Positions 22,901 through 31,560 of a stretch of DNA of 64,000 nt are shown here, piece after piece. Origin of the DNA: Saccopteryx bilineata (Eukaryota; Chordata; Mammalia; Chiroptera; Emballonuridae); assembly GCF_036850765.1 (NCBI RefSeq), contig NC_089495.1, positions 204,663,847-204,727,846 of the forward strand, given 5' to 3'. The notes under the pieces were generated by a model. It made no database searches and was not told where the DNA came from. It saw nothing but the letters and a program-made list of their open reading frames with translations. The position numbers were made by a program, and so were the translations under genes. How positions within the stretch are numbered: the stretch's first letter is position 1; each line of letters begins with the position of its first letter.

Positions 22901-24993
22901 AGTCACAGAAGAAAAAGAAGAGAAAGAACTTATTCAGATATCCTGGCATAAAGGTGAGCTAATGATAAAACAGAAATAGGTAAGTGGATAGTGATGTTCC
23001 TTCAGATCACAGTAAATTCAAGAACCTCAAGAGCGTTAACAGAAGAATGAACCCCAAATTCCAAGTCTTTCAATTAGAAAGAGCCAAACCAACAGAGCTT
23101 TGAAACAGACTTTAGAATTCTATCAGGACTTAAAATAACCGGATTTAAAGGTACTTTCACCTGCCTTTAACAAGTAAAATCTGGCAGGCAAATCTCTTTT
23201 CGGTGCCCAAAGCCATAAACACCTGCATTAACAGGAACTCAGAGGAGAATTTCAATGAACACCCAAGACTCAACCTGGAGGAGAAAGAGAATACAACCTT
23301 TTGGCTTTCCATTACGCCTAAATTTGTTTTCAGGTTAAACAGTGGAGAAATCCTGAAAGCTAGCCAAAGCTTCCAGTTTTGACTGAATCAGAAAAAATAA
23401 ATTAAAAACTTCAAAAGCTTCAAATTTCATATGTCAAAACAAATTAATTGAAGCACAAAACTTAAGCATAAAAACACTTGATATGTCTGTTCCTTGGGCA
23501 ACTAACACCCAGAGAAGACAATCAGGAACACTAGTGGAAATTCTCCTATAAACCAAACAGCTTTAATTCTTGCAAGTCAATAAATAACTGAGTTTTAAAT
23601 GTCAAGACAAAACGATGTACCCCAGATTTGGAACAAACCCCAACACAGACTCATCTTTTTTACACAACACCTTTGAGGCAGGAAACTTACTTCCCAATAA
23701 AAATAAAGGGAGAAGGTTGAACTTCAATCATCATTAAAACTGAGTTGTAACAATTCTATATAAACTACAGGATGTCCAGCGACCAGTAATACCTTTCTGC
23801 ACTACAACCCTGCTCTTGTGACAGTTCTTAAGAAGTGACATGTCCGGAGAAATAGAACCCGTTACTAATTATCATCAGCAAGACTTTATAAGAACAAGTC
23901 CCAAAGTGTTTGTTCTGTGGGTGCAAATTCAAACGGAAGGTATCTCGCTCACAAGGCCTCTGACACCTAGAAAACAAATCCACCAGGCAGCTTCAAACAC
24001 TCCAATTCCTCTCTCCCTCGCTGAGCCCTCAGCGAGCAGTATCTTCAAACAGACACACTTGCTTTGTCCAACACTTCGTGTGTACACGCGCCAGGACACT
24101 CAGGGAAAGAGCACACACACAGATCCGTTCTTTGCAAAGTGTCGTCAGTTTTCTGCCTCTCCAGACTAGCTTAGGAAGTGAAACACTGGAGTCAGCGTTT
24201 CTCAAAGTGTGGTCCGTGGGCCACCCGCCTTAGTTAGCATCACCTGGGCGGTCCGTTAAAAAGAAGATATTCAGGCAGGGCTCCACGATCTCAGACTGGC
24301 GTCCTAAGGAGGCCCTGGGACGAGCATGTGTACCCACCTCCCCAGGTGTCCCCACTAAACACCAAAGTTTGAGGGCCACTGCTCAGGGGTCAAGCCGGGA
24401 GTAAGCACTTGCTCCCCTCCACACACCTGGTTTAGATTGGGAAAGCTCAAAATGCTACCCGCGTCCTTGGCGTGGGGGGGGCGCCACCCCACCCCACCCC
24501 ACCCCACCCCACCCCCGGTCGGACGCACCACCCCAGAGCCCACCAGGAAGCGAGGGAGGAGCTTCCGACCATTCCCGGAAACCTAACTCCCCCCGAGTAC
24601 CGTCACCGAGTTTCCCCAGACCCCCCAACACTGCCAAGCTGTGGGGGAGGGGAGCCCGGGGCCCCGCCACCCGCAGGGGGGGGAGCCGGCCTGCCAGCTC
24701 GACCCTCCGCAGGAATTTAGAGGTGAGGGGATCTGGCCGGAAAAGGCGCCACATCCCAGCCGCCGGGGGGCCTTTCCCCACCCAGCGCCTTGGGGGGTAG
24801 TCGAGTTCCCGGAGGAGCGGTGGCCCCGCCCCTCCTGCGGTGGGCAGGGCTCCGCCCCTCCCCCTCCCGGTGGGGGGCGCGCGACCCCACCCCCCCGCTC
24901 CCCCCGCTCCGAGCCCCCTCCGGCGGCCCGCCTCACCAGGCGCGCGGCCTCGGCCCACGTGCGCTCCTTCTTCCTCTTCTGTTTGTCCTTCAT
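16818..24993 (-). CDS. ASXL1: ASXL1, N-terminal coding part (exons 1, 2, microexon, 109-nt exon), continues beyond the window
   Basis: ASXL1 is a nuclear Polycomb-group-associated protein that activates BAP1 as the H2AK119 deubiquitinase. The four exons here (24937-24993, 19164-19246, 18155-18157, 16818-16926) give 252 nt = 84 codons in one frame. They encode the basic N-terminus (starting [13 protein letters not shown]) and essentially the whole HARE-HTH DNA-binding domain (about residues 11-84). Protein agreement with the human sequence as I remember it is near-perfect; the one difference noticed is R for K at residue 7. Splice sites are GT/AG throughout. Later exons, including the large last exon, lie past position 1; in human a very long intron follows this point. 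The gene starts about 15 kb beyond the KIF3B 3' end, in the human order and orientation. Confidence 0.95.
16927..18154 (-). other. ASXL1: ASXL1 intron between microexon and 109-nt exon
   Basis: About 1.2 kb with no young SINE. The end near the microexon is GC-rich with three 10-bp tandem units (18067-18096). Nothing else recognised. Confidence 0.6.
18155..18157 (-). CDS. ASXL1: Candidate 3-nt ASXL1 microexon (AAG)
   Basis: Exon 2 ends with a split codon (AG) and the 109-nt exon starts with T. Direct joining would drop the arginine of the EMRSG segment, whereas inserting AAG yields Arg-Ser. On the minus strand this site reads CTGATAG/AAG/GTAAGG, with a near-ideal donor. It is the only AG-AAG-GT site I found in the roughly 2.2 kb between the two exons, and its spacing (about 1.0 and 1.2 kb) resembles the human layout, in which I recall a 3-nt exon. 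Assignment rests on frame logic and splice motifs. Confidence 0.8.
18288..18394. repeat. Possible small hAT-like remnant
   Basis: Begins CAGGGGCGCTGC and ends GAAAACCACTC, with CTAGA-containing flanks on both sides. A degraded miniature hAT element is possible but unproven. Confidence 0.3.
19164..19246 (-). CDS. ASXL1: ASXL1 exon 2 (HARE-HTH, N-terminal part)
   Basis: 83 nt encoding [17 protein letters not shown] through GLKEM plus two bases of the next codon. Acceptor CCTCCAG before 19246; donor AG/GTTTGT after 19164. This is the first half of the winged-helix HARE-HTH (ASXL/HB9-type) domain, proposed to bind DNA. Confidence 0.97.
19247..20708 (-). other. ASXL1: ASXL1 intron 1, part without young repeats
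   Basis: About 1.46 kb. 20340-20600 has wording of an old L2- or MIR-like repeat ('GTGCCGGGAATAAGCCTAGG', 'AAGATCAAATCCTGCTCTCCC'). No exon or RNA gene seen. Confidence 0.5.
20709..20889 (+). mobile_element. Type D (VES-like) SINE
   Basis: Head GGCAGGTAGCTCAGTTGGC, B box GGTTCAATCCCTGGTCAGG, CT-rich middle and 'AAATCAATGAATTAAAA' tail. The first few bases of the head are degraded. Confidence 0.8.
20890..21010 (-). repeat. Probable MIR fragment
   Basis: Contains MIR-like core wording ('GGGCAAGTAACCTACCCAATCTGAGCC' region, 'GTAAGTGCCTGGCACA'). Orientation is uncertain. Confidence 0.5.
21120..21550 (+). repeat. LINE-2 3' region
   Basis: Carries L2-like wording: 'TTCCTCCAGGAAGCCTTCTCTGA', then 'AGCTCCTCAAGGACA' and a 'GGCAGTG' end. 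Recognised by memory of L2 3' ends, diverged. Confidence 0.6.
21551..22684 (-). other. ASXL1: ASXL1 intron 1 stretch
   Basis: Nothing recognised beyond low-complexity G-rich (22147-22172) and C-rich (22388-22404) tracts. Confidence 0.5.
22685..22880 (-). mobile_element. Diverged type B SINE, minus orientation
   Basis: Reverse of the type B body; ends with GATCCACTGCGCCACCACAGGCCAGG, the complement of the type B head. Confidence 0.82.
22881..24192 (-). other. ASXL1: ASXL1 intron 1 stretch, no repeat or gene recognised
   Basis: About 1.3 kb of mixed-composition intron that lacks SINEs. It may hold regulatory sequence near the promoter, but no specific element was identified. Confidence 0.5.
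24193..24382. mobile_element. MER5-like hAT-Charlie miniature element
   Basis: Starts with 'CAGCGTTTCTCAAAGTGTGGTCC', contains 'GCATCACCTGGG', and ends 'CAAAGTTTGAGGGCCACTG', the hallmarks of an old placental-wide MER5-type element. Confidence 0.75.
24486..24516 (-). repeat. (GGGGT)n tract, quadruplex-capable
   Basis: Six consecutive ACCCC units on the plus strand give six GGGG runs separated by single T on the ASXL1 sense strand, about 430 nt into intron 1. Confidence 0.9.
24937..24993 (-). CDS. ASXL1: ASXL1 exon 1, coding part
   Basis: 19 codons from ATG (24993-24991), rich in lysine and arginine, ending in AARL, then donor CTG/GTGAGG. The start is supported by the conserved N-terminus and lies directly after a run of GGA triplets. 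The basic segment precedes the HARE-HTH domain. Confidence 0.96.
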
Positions 24994-25430
24994 CCTCCTC
25001 CTCCTCCTCCTCCCGGGCAGTGGTGGCGGCGGCTCCACGCGGGACCTCCGGGCGGGGCGGGCTGGGGCGGCGACGGTGCGGGGCGGCGGCGGCGGCGGCG
25101 GGGGGCGCGTGGCGGCGGCGGCGCGCGAGAACTCGGGTGCGGCCGGAGATAGGGGGCGGGCGCGCGGGGACCGGCTGGCGCGAGACCCGGCGCGAGGGCG
25201 GCGGTGGGGGAGGGGTGGCGGCGGCTCCACGCGCCCGCGCTGCGTCAGTCGCCCACGGCGGCAGCGGCGGCGGCCCCACGATCGCTAAGGAATGCGGCGG
25301 CTCTGCATAACCATGGGGTCAGAGGTCACGGCTCCGGCCTCGGCTTTCCCGCTCTGCTGAGAGGTCGAGACAGGACTGGCTGTTGGGCGGGAAGGCGAAA
25401 CGCAGCTTTCCTTTCGGCGCCCGGGCGTGT
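24994..25430 (-). promoter_or_regulatory. ASXL1: ASXL1 5'UTR / core promoter region
   Basis: Extremely GC-rich leader. On the sense strand it has a GGA triplet run abutting the start codon and a CCG/GCC triplet run at 25082-25102. The upper boundary is estimated from the usual 5'UTR length and is approximate. Confidence 0.6.
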
Positions 25431-25526
25431 GAGTGTCTGCTGTGGGTGTGTGTGAGTGTGTGTGAAGAGTGAGGAGGGGGAGTGTGGGGTTTTTTTTTTT
25501 TTTTGAACAAAAACAAACCGAAAGGG

Positions 25527-25543
25527 CTTCTGGGAATCGTAGT
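25527..25543 (-). promoter_or_regulatory. ZNF143/Staf-type promoter motif
   Basis: The minus strand reads ACTACGATTCCCAGAAG, close to the promoter-proximal consensus ACTACAATTCCCAGAATGC known for ZNF143. A partial second site (CTCCCAGAATGC) is on the minus strand at 25760-25771. Confidence 0.7.
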
Positions 25544-25724
25544 CCCGGCTGCTGCTTTGGCCTCCCCCGCTCCGGAAGAATATGGCTGCGTGAACCGTTT
25601 GGACCACACTTTCCAGCGTGCCCCGCGCTTCGCCTTTCCGCCCTCCTCTCTCTTCCTCCGCCACTCTCAGAGGTCGGTAAGGAAGAGAGACTGCCGAAAC
25701 GTTCGGCAGAGGGACTGGGCGGAG

Positions 25725-25733
25725 TCTCGCGAG
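25725..25733. promoter_or_regulatory. TCTCGCGAG element
   Basis: Near-palindrome TCTCGCGAG matches the TCTCGCGAGA element of TATA-less CpG-island promoters (one base short of the full palindrome). Confidence 0.6.
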
Positions 25734-25860
25734 GTACGGGAACTGGCTGGGGTCCTGAGGCATTCTGGGAGGCGGTGCTGGGAAGAGGCGGTGGCTGGGC
25801 TCGCCCCCGACCACGTTTAACCCCTTCGGTGCTTCTCGCCACCTACCCGCCGGGCGGGTT

Positions 25861-26235
25861 AGGGTGGGGATCGAGAATTGATAGTTACACTCCCAGCACC
25901 CACTTGTGCTTTTACCGCCTAAGTGGTTCTCACTGACATTTCTCTTAGATGACAAGAGGCAGGACATTTCCTTTTGGTCCTCTCCTAAACAACTCACTGC
26001 TGCATAATAACGAGACAAAAACACTCATACCAGTAAAGCGGTTATTACACAATTGGTGAGCCTACATAGTTCTCCATTTCTTCCTGTGCCTTCATGTCGC
26101 TGTTTGCAGAAGCTGCACTCAGCAGCCTAGAGCGTTGATGAATACGGTGACATGGTAACAGGTAGTGCAGAGAACTTGGATTTGGGGGTCATACTGCACA
26201 GAATGCACCTGAGGCCTTTTTCGAGGCGGTACCCT
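25861..26235. other. Intergenic, upstream of ASXL1
   Basis: No gene or repeat recognised. Confidence 0.5.
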
Positions 26236-26480
26236 GAAGAGAACACCGCCCTGGAATCAAGCAGACCTACATTGGATCCTGGCTAAACCACTCCCTGGCT
26301 GTCGGCTTAAAATTAAGGGCTCAACTCCCTGAGCCTCAATTTTCTAATCTACAATAGTTTAATGCCTCACAGCATTGTTGGGATTAAAATTAACATAAAA
26401 CAGCTGGGAGATTGCAAGAGGGACCCTGATATACTATGTCCATATAATTTGGCTCCTGGCATAGAGCTAGTGTTTAATAA
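26236..26480 (-). repeat. MIR element
   Basis: Shows MIR wording ('CCTGGAATCAAGCAGACCTA', 'CCTGGCTGTC', 'CCTGAGCCTCAATTTTC', 'GGATTAAAATTAACA'). The strand is uncertain. Confidence 0.7.
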
Positions 26481-26492
26481 CTGGTACCAGCT

Positions 26493-26645
26493 GTGCCCTA
26501 GCCGGATAGCTTGGAGCAACTCTGGAAGTGCAGAGGTTGCCCGTTCGATCCCTGGTCAGGACACATACAGGAACAGGTCGATGTTCCTGTCTCTCCCCCT
26601 CTCCCTTCCTCTCTAAAAAAAAAAAAAAAAAAATCAATAAAATAA
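26493..26645 (+). mobile_element. Type D (VES-like) SINE
   Basis: Head TGCCCTAGCCGGATAGC, B box CGTTCGATCCCTGGTCAGG, CT-rich body, poly(A). Flanks share AATAAYTGGTRCCAGCTG on both sides (two differences), the target-site duplication. Confidence 0.9.
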
Positions 26646-27259
26646 ATATTTTTTAAAATAATAATAATTGGTGCCAGCTGAGAGACAATGGGCACTGCTC
26701 CTTCACCTCTTTGAGCCTTGGTTGTAGAGCATGAAATGAATCGAGGTAGCCAGAATATAGGTTTTCTGTTCCTGTTCATTGAGTCACTGTCCAGAAAAAA
26801 ATGCCTAGAATCAGTCCGAAACTGGATTAATGGCCAGCTCTTAAGTAATAGGAAGGCAGGGTCAATGGCCACATTTTAAAGGTTTCCAACCTGGGTGAGG
26901 AAATACACCCTCTCCTCCCTGGTGTTAGCACAGAGGAGAGCCATGCTGAGAGAATACCGATACAGTGCTGCCCAACACCAGAGTTCATGCCCCTGCTTCC
27001 AATGCTCCACACACAGGCTTCCACGTCCAGTAAAATCCTGCAAAGTGAGCAGGCTATCGGAGGTGAAATAAGGCATAATCTTGGTCTTCTCTCCCTAACT
27101 TTACCCTAACATGGAGGAAAAGAAGAACAAACCCCCCTCCACCACCAAAAATTGTCGGCCTAACATTTTTACAAAGGGTTTTTTCTATTGTTTTCGTTTT
27201 TAATCTACACTGACACAGTAACCCAATTTGACAAGTCATTTGGCTTGTTTCAAACATTT

Positions 27260-27422
27260 TTTTTTTGTAAATTGATTTTAGAGAGAGAGAGAGACCTCTA
27301 TTTGTTGTTCCTCTTATTTATACATTCATTGGTTGATTCCTGTATGTGCCCCGATCAGGGATCAAATCCACAACCTTAGCGTATTGGGCAATGGTCTAGC
27401 CAGCTGAGCTGCCCAGGCAGGG
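27260..27422 (-). mobile_element. Type D SINE, minus orientation
   Basis: T tail, reverse CT-rich segment, B-box complement and head complement ending CCCAGGCAGGGC. Flanked by TTCAAACATTTT on both sides. Confidence 0.85.
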
Positions 27423-27647
27423 CTTCAAACATTTTCTTTAGTAGCTTCACCCCTCTCTGACTTCCAAGGAGTAACAAGAAAACTCACTCTAAAATGTACC
27501 TGTTTAGTACAGGCACTGTGGTAAAATAATGTCCTCCCCCACCCTACCCTAAACTATGTCCTAGTCCCTGGAACCTGTAAATATGTTACATTCCCTGGCA
27601 AAGGGGATTTTGCCGATGGAATTAAGGACCTTAAGATAGGGTGGTAA

Positions 27648-28060
27648 GTCCTGGCCAGATAGCTCCGTTAGTTAGAGCAGTGGTCCCCAACCTTTTTTGG
27701 GCCACAGACCGGTTTAATGTCAGAAAATATTTTCATGGACCGGCCTTTAGGGTGGGACGGATAAATGTATCACGTGACAGAGACAAGTGTCAAGAGGGAG
27801 TCTTAGACGGATGTAACAGAGGGAATCTTGTCATTTTTTAAAAATAAAACATCGTTCAGACTTAAATATAAATAAAATGGAAATAATGTAAGTTATTTAT
27901 TCTTTCTCTGTGGACCAGTACCAAATGGCCCATGGACCGGTACCGGTACCGGTCTACGGCCCGGGGGTTGGGGACCACTGAGTTAGAGCATTGTCTCAAA
28001 GTGCAGAGGTTGCCGGTTCGATCCCTGGTCAGGGTGCACACAGGAGCAGAGAAGAATAAG
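27648..28060 (+). mobile_element. Type D SINE split by an hAT miniature element
   Basis: Left part 27648-27677 (CCTGGCCAGATAGCTCC) and right part from 27989 (B box GGTTCGATCCCTGGTCAGG). The break is exactly at the hAT insertion. Confidence 0.85.
27678..27980 (+). mobile_element. hAT-type miniature element (copy 1) with 8-bp TSD
   Basis: Terminal repeats CAGTGGTCCCCAACC and its complement GGTTGGGGACCACTG. Perfect 8-bp target duplication AGTTAGAG (27670-27677, 27981-27988). Non-coding, with palindromic ACCGGTACCGGTACCGGT near the right end. Copy 2 is inverted at 32650-32939. Confidence 0.95.
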
Positions 28061-28206
28061 ACTCCAAGCTTAAGAGAAGCTCAACCCACTGTTCTTCACT
28101 TTGAAAGAGGCCACGAGCCTGGGAATGTAGGCAGCCACAGAAGCTGACAACAAGCTCTGCCAACAAGTAATAGAACCTCCGTCCTACAGCCTCCTAGAGC
28201 AGATTT

Positions 28207-28407
28207 TTTTTTTTTAATTTTTATTTATTTATTCATTTTTAGAGAGGAGAGAGAGAGAGGGAGAGAGAGACAGAGAGAGAGAAGGGGGGAGGAGCTGGAA
28301 GCATCAACTCCCATATGTGCCTTGACCGGGCAAGCCCAGGGTTTCAAACCGGCGACCTCAGCATTTCCAGGTCGACGCTCTATCCACTGCGCCACCACAG
28401 GTCAGGC
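28207..28407 (-). mobile_element. Type B SINE, minus orientation
   Basis: T tail, reverse CT-rich body and head complement ending CCACCACAGGTCAGGC. Flanked by TAGAGCAGA(A)TTTT on both sides. Confidence 0.93.
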
Positions 28408-28645
28408 TAGAGCAGAATTTTGACAACCTGTGTGAGCAGGAAGCAGGCTCTCCTTCACTTGACCATCTGCAGCAAGGAACACATCCTGCCAGCACCTTGA
28501 TCTTAGCCTTTTTGGATTCAAAGCAGAGAACCAACTGAGCCACACTGTGGTCAATTTTGGCCCCCAGAAAGTGAAATGTAAATGGATGCTGTTTTAAGCT
28601 ACTATATCTGTGGTAACAAAGTAGCAGAAGAAGGCTAATAATACA

Positions 28646-29200
28646 GGCACTGTGAAAAATGCCTTTCTTTAACTTGCGGCCAATACTGCCTAGTTCTCCC
28701 AGTTGAGTCAAACCGTGGGAGAAGCCAGATGTGAATATTTCATGGTCTCTGCCCTTGCAGAATCCAACGGAAACTAATAACATCATAATTTAGAGTAAAA
28801 AGAGAATATATTCAGAGGACTATACAAGATCTCTGTTGGAAAATTGGCTTTAGTCATTAAAACTTAAATAGCTGTGCTTTTTTTTTAAGCTAATGAGGCT
28901 TGTTTCTTGTCAGAAGCACCAAAAAACAAACTTATATATATATTGGTGTCTGTTTTTTTCAGTTTTTATCCTAGTGCTTGTATTACAAAGTAGCTTTGAA
29001 GTCAACACAGGTGTCACAGGGCAGTGTCAGATAAACAGGACCGATACTCAACCCTCCCGTTTGAGGATGAGTCACTGTTTTCAAACCGTACAGTTATGAG
29101 CAAAGCACACATTCGGGGAATCTGATTAACAAAAACACACCGCCAGCAGACACCCAGGAATTCCCGAAAGGACACGCACGCACCCTGATCCTCCCTAGGA
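28646..29200. other. Intergenic, nothing recognised
   Basis: No gene or clear repeat recognised. Confidence 0.45.
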
Positions 29201-29204
29201 GGTC

Positions 29205-29425
29205 ATGGATCGCCACTGGCTTTGAACTTCAGCAGGCCTGGGTGTGAATCTTGCAGTCACCCTCCAGCTGTGTGGCCTCGGTCAAGCTATGACACCTCTC
29301 ACGGACTGAGTGCCATTGTTTGGACAACAGGGTACATAACAAGCTCAGAGGACGGCACTGGGGTTAAATGGGATCTTTGTAAAGCATTTTGCGCACAGTA
29401 GACTCAATAAATGCCTGTCCTCTCT
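29205..29425 (+). repeat. MIR element
   Basis: Near-complete MIR wording: 'TGGCTTTGAACTTCAGCAGGCCTGGGTGTGAAT' region, 'CAGCTGTGTGGCCTCGGTCAAG', 'GGGGTTAAATGGGATC', ending in a CTCAATAAATG motif. Confidence 0.8.
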
Positions 29426-29639
29426 GCCTCTGAGAAGGGTTAGTGTCTGAAGTGTGACAAGTGCCTCGTTTTTATACTTCAGTCAACCAAGCCCTGGAAC
29501 AGTTTGCCAGCCTAACAAATGTTCTCTCTCAGTAACTCCATTTTAAATGAAATTGAGGTTCAGGGAGGTCAACTTATCTCCCTTAGGTCCAAGATGATTA
29601 AATGAGATCACACTTACTAAACTTTCCAGCGTGGCAGAT

Positions 29640-29800
29640 GATGAACAAATGTCTGTCTCTTCTGGTCCCACCTCATTCCTTTGTCTGCTCTTTGGTTTAG
29701 TGTCTGGCTCTCGCTAGCCATCTACTTGCGTCCATCACCACACCTCCAACATCTGGCTCCATTTTTGGCACAAGGTAGGCACTCAGTTGTTGAATGAACG
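29640..29800 (+). repeat. LINE-2 3' end fragment
   Basis: Ends 'GGCACAAGGTAGGCACTCAGTTG..TTGAATGAA', the L2 terminal wording. Confidence 0.55.
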
Positions 29801-30186
29801 GCCTTACTCAATAAGTACTCTATTGGACAAAAATCCCTGAGGACTAATTTGCCATTGAAAGAGCCCTAAACAGTATTTGGAACCTACCCAGGCAGAACTG
29901 GGAAAGAACAAGGCAGGGTTTCACCCAGAGTGGTGAAGGCGCTCAGGAATAGAGACGTCGGACCTCACTGTTATCTTAACACACTGTATCAGCTCGTGCA
30001 AAGGACAGCCCTAACTCGGCTTCCCTGTCATTTATCATTTAAATCTACTCCTGCTTTCTGGTCTCCCACGAGTAAGAAAAAGGTGTTAAATTCCATTTTA
30101 CTCTTCCAAAGTGTTAATAATAGTTATTTATGGGCTGTAAGACTATGGGTGATTTGGGGTTTTCTTTTCTTTTTATAAAGTATTAC
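29801..30186. other. Intergenic, nothing recognised
   Basis: No gene or repeat recognised. Confidence 0.45.
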
Positions 30187-30517
30187 TTTTTTTTTTAGTT
30201 TATTTATTTTTTTGACAGAGAGTCAAACAAAGGGACAGATAGGGACAGACAGACAGGAAGGAAGAGAGATGAAAAGCATCAACTATTCGTTGCATCACCT
30301 TAGTTGTTCATTGACTGCTTTCTCATATGTGCCTTGACCGCGGGCCTTCAGCAGACCGAGTAACCCCTTGCTGGAGCCAGCGCCCTTGGGCTCAAGCTGG
30401 TGAGTCTTGCTCAAACCAGATGAACCCACGCTCAAGCTGGCGACCTCGGGGTTTTCAACCCGGGTCCTCCGTGTCCAAGTCCAATGCTCCACTCACTGTA
30501 CTACCGCCTGGTCAGGC
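30187..30517 (-). mobile_element. Type C SINE, minus orientation
   Basis: T tail to ACCGCCTGGTCAGGC; flanked by AAGTATTAC (30178-30186, 30518-30526). Confidence 0.93.
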
Positions 30518-30555
30518 AAGTATTACATTTTTTAATTAAAAAAATTGTTTTTCAG

Positions 30556-30768
30556 CCCTGGCCAGGTGGTTCAGTTGGTAGTGTTGTCCCAGCATGCCAA
30601 GGTCATGGGTTCAATCCTCAGGCAGGGTACATACGAGAAGCAATCAATGAGTGCACAACTAAATGGGACAAGTAAGTAGAATAACGAGTTGATGCTCTTT
30701 CTCTCTCTCTCTCTCTGTTCCTTCCTCTCCCTCTCTCAGTGAGAAAAACATTTTTAATAAAAAAAAAT
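30556..30768 (+). mobile_element. Type D SINE
   Basis: Head GCCCTGGCCAGGTGGTTCAG, diverged B box, (CT)n stretch and A-rich tail. Confidence 0.85.
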
Positions 30769-31218
30769 AGGCAAGTATTGCTTCTTTTTCAGTTGACCCA
30801 TAAAACAGCATTTAGGTTAAGGTGGTAGGTAATGTTCTTTGCTTCTTTACACTTGTCTTTATTTTCCAAATCTCTAGAATGAGTATATGCTACTCATACT
30901 CTCATATAATAAAAAAAAGTTAATGCTAAAAATCTTTAAATTCTTTTCTTTTTAAGAAATGTGTAAGACCACCCCCCAAAGTGACCTCAAATGATCGCCT
31001 GAGCTAGTTTTTGCCAAAAATGTGGAAAATGACAGATCCCGTGTGATTATTTTAGGTTTTCAGGTAGGGATTTCAGGACTTGACTAAGGAGCTTATTGTA
31101 ATTTTTAATCTCTCTTCATGCCAGAGAGACAAATGTACTTGTATCTACCATAAATCTAACCAGCTTCAAAGTAAGCCATTTTCTCTATTCTTCCTCTGTG
31201 GAGAAGGAAAAGAAACTT
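30769..31218. other. Intergenic, nothing recognised
   Basis: AT-rich; no gene or repeat recognised. Confidence 0.45.
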
Positions 31219-31230
31219 TCAGGTGCATTT

Positions 31231-31548
31231 TTTTTTCTTGTGGGAGAGACAGAGAGAGAGAGGGACAGACAGACAGGAAGGGAGAGAGATGAGAAACATC
31301 AATCCTTCATTGCAGTTCCCTAGTTGTTCATTGATTGATTTCTCATATGTTCCTTCACTGGGGCGGGGGGGGGGGGCTACAACAGAGACAGTGACCGCTT
31401 GCTCAAGCCAGCGACCTTGGGTCCAAGCTGGTGAGCTTTGCTCAAACCAGATGAGCCCGCACTCAAGCTGGCGACCTCGGGGTCTCAAACCTGGGTCCTC
31501 AGCATCCCAGTCCGATGTTCTATCCACTGTGTGACCGCCTGGTCAGGC
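31231..31548 (-). mobile_element. Type C SINE, minus orientation
   Basis: Reverse type C with a G run at about 31363-31374. Flanked by TCAGGTGCATTT on both sides (31219-31230, 31549-31560). Confidence 0.93.
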
Positions 31549-31560
31549 TCAGGTGCATTT

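Larger units (their letters stand above)
24580..25860. promoter_or_regulatory. ASXL1: CpG island covering ASXL1 exon 1 and promoter
   Basis: A dense GC- and CpG-rich stretch, unlike any other part of the window, centred on ASXL1 exon 1. It includes the 5'UTR upstream of 24993, trinucleotide repeats (24994-25013, 25082-25102) and promoter-type motifs upstream (25527-25543, 25725-25733, 25760-25771). No TATA box is evident. Long open frames on both strands across it are a by-product of GC richness. By analogy with human exon 1 (about 430 nt of 5'UTR), transcription of ASXL1 likely begins around 25.3-25.5 kb; the exact start cannot be read from sequence. Confidence 0.88.
27515..28645. repeat. 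Old interspersed repeat (LTR-like), split by later insertions
   Basis: Pieces at 27515-27645, 28061-28206 and 28408-28645 carry continuous wording of an old mammalian element ('TGTCCTAGTCCCTGGAACCTGTAAATATG' region, 'GGCCACGAGCCTGGGAATG', 'GCTGTTTTAAGC...GTGGTAA'). A type D SINE (itself carrying an hAT element) and a type B SINE interrupt it. Family name not assigned. Confidence 0.6.

Noticed and set aside
24455..25842. Long open frames (up to 274 codons) on both strands across the CpG island
   Set aside because: They are low-complexity Pro/Gly/Arg/Ala frames caused by GC richness. Only the 19-codon ASXL1 exon 1 has protein-level support.
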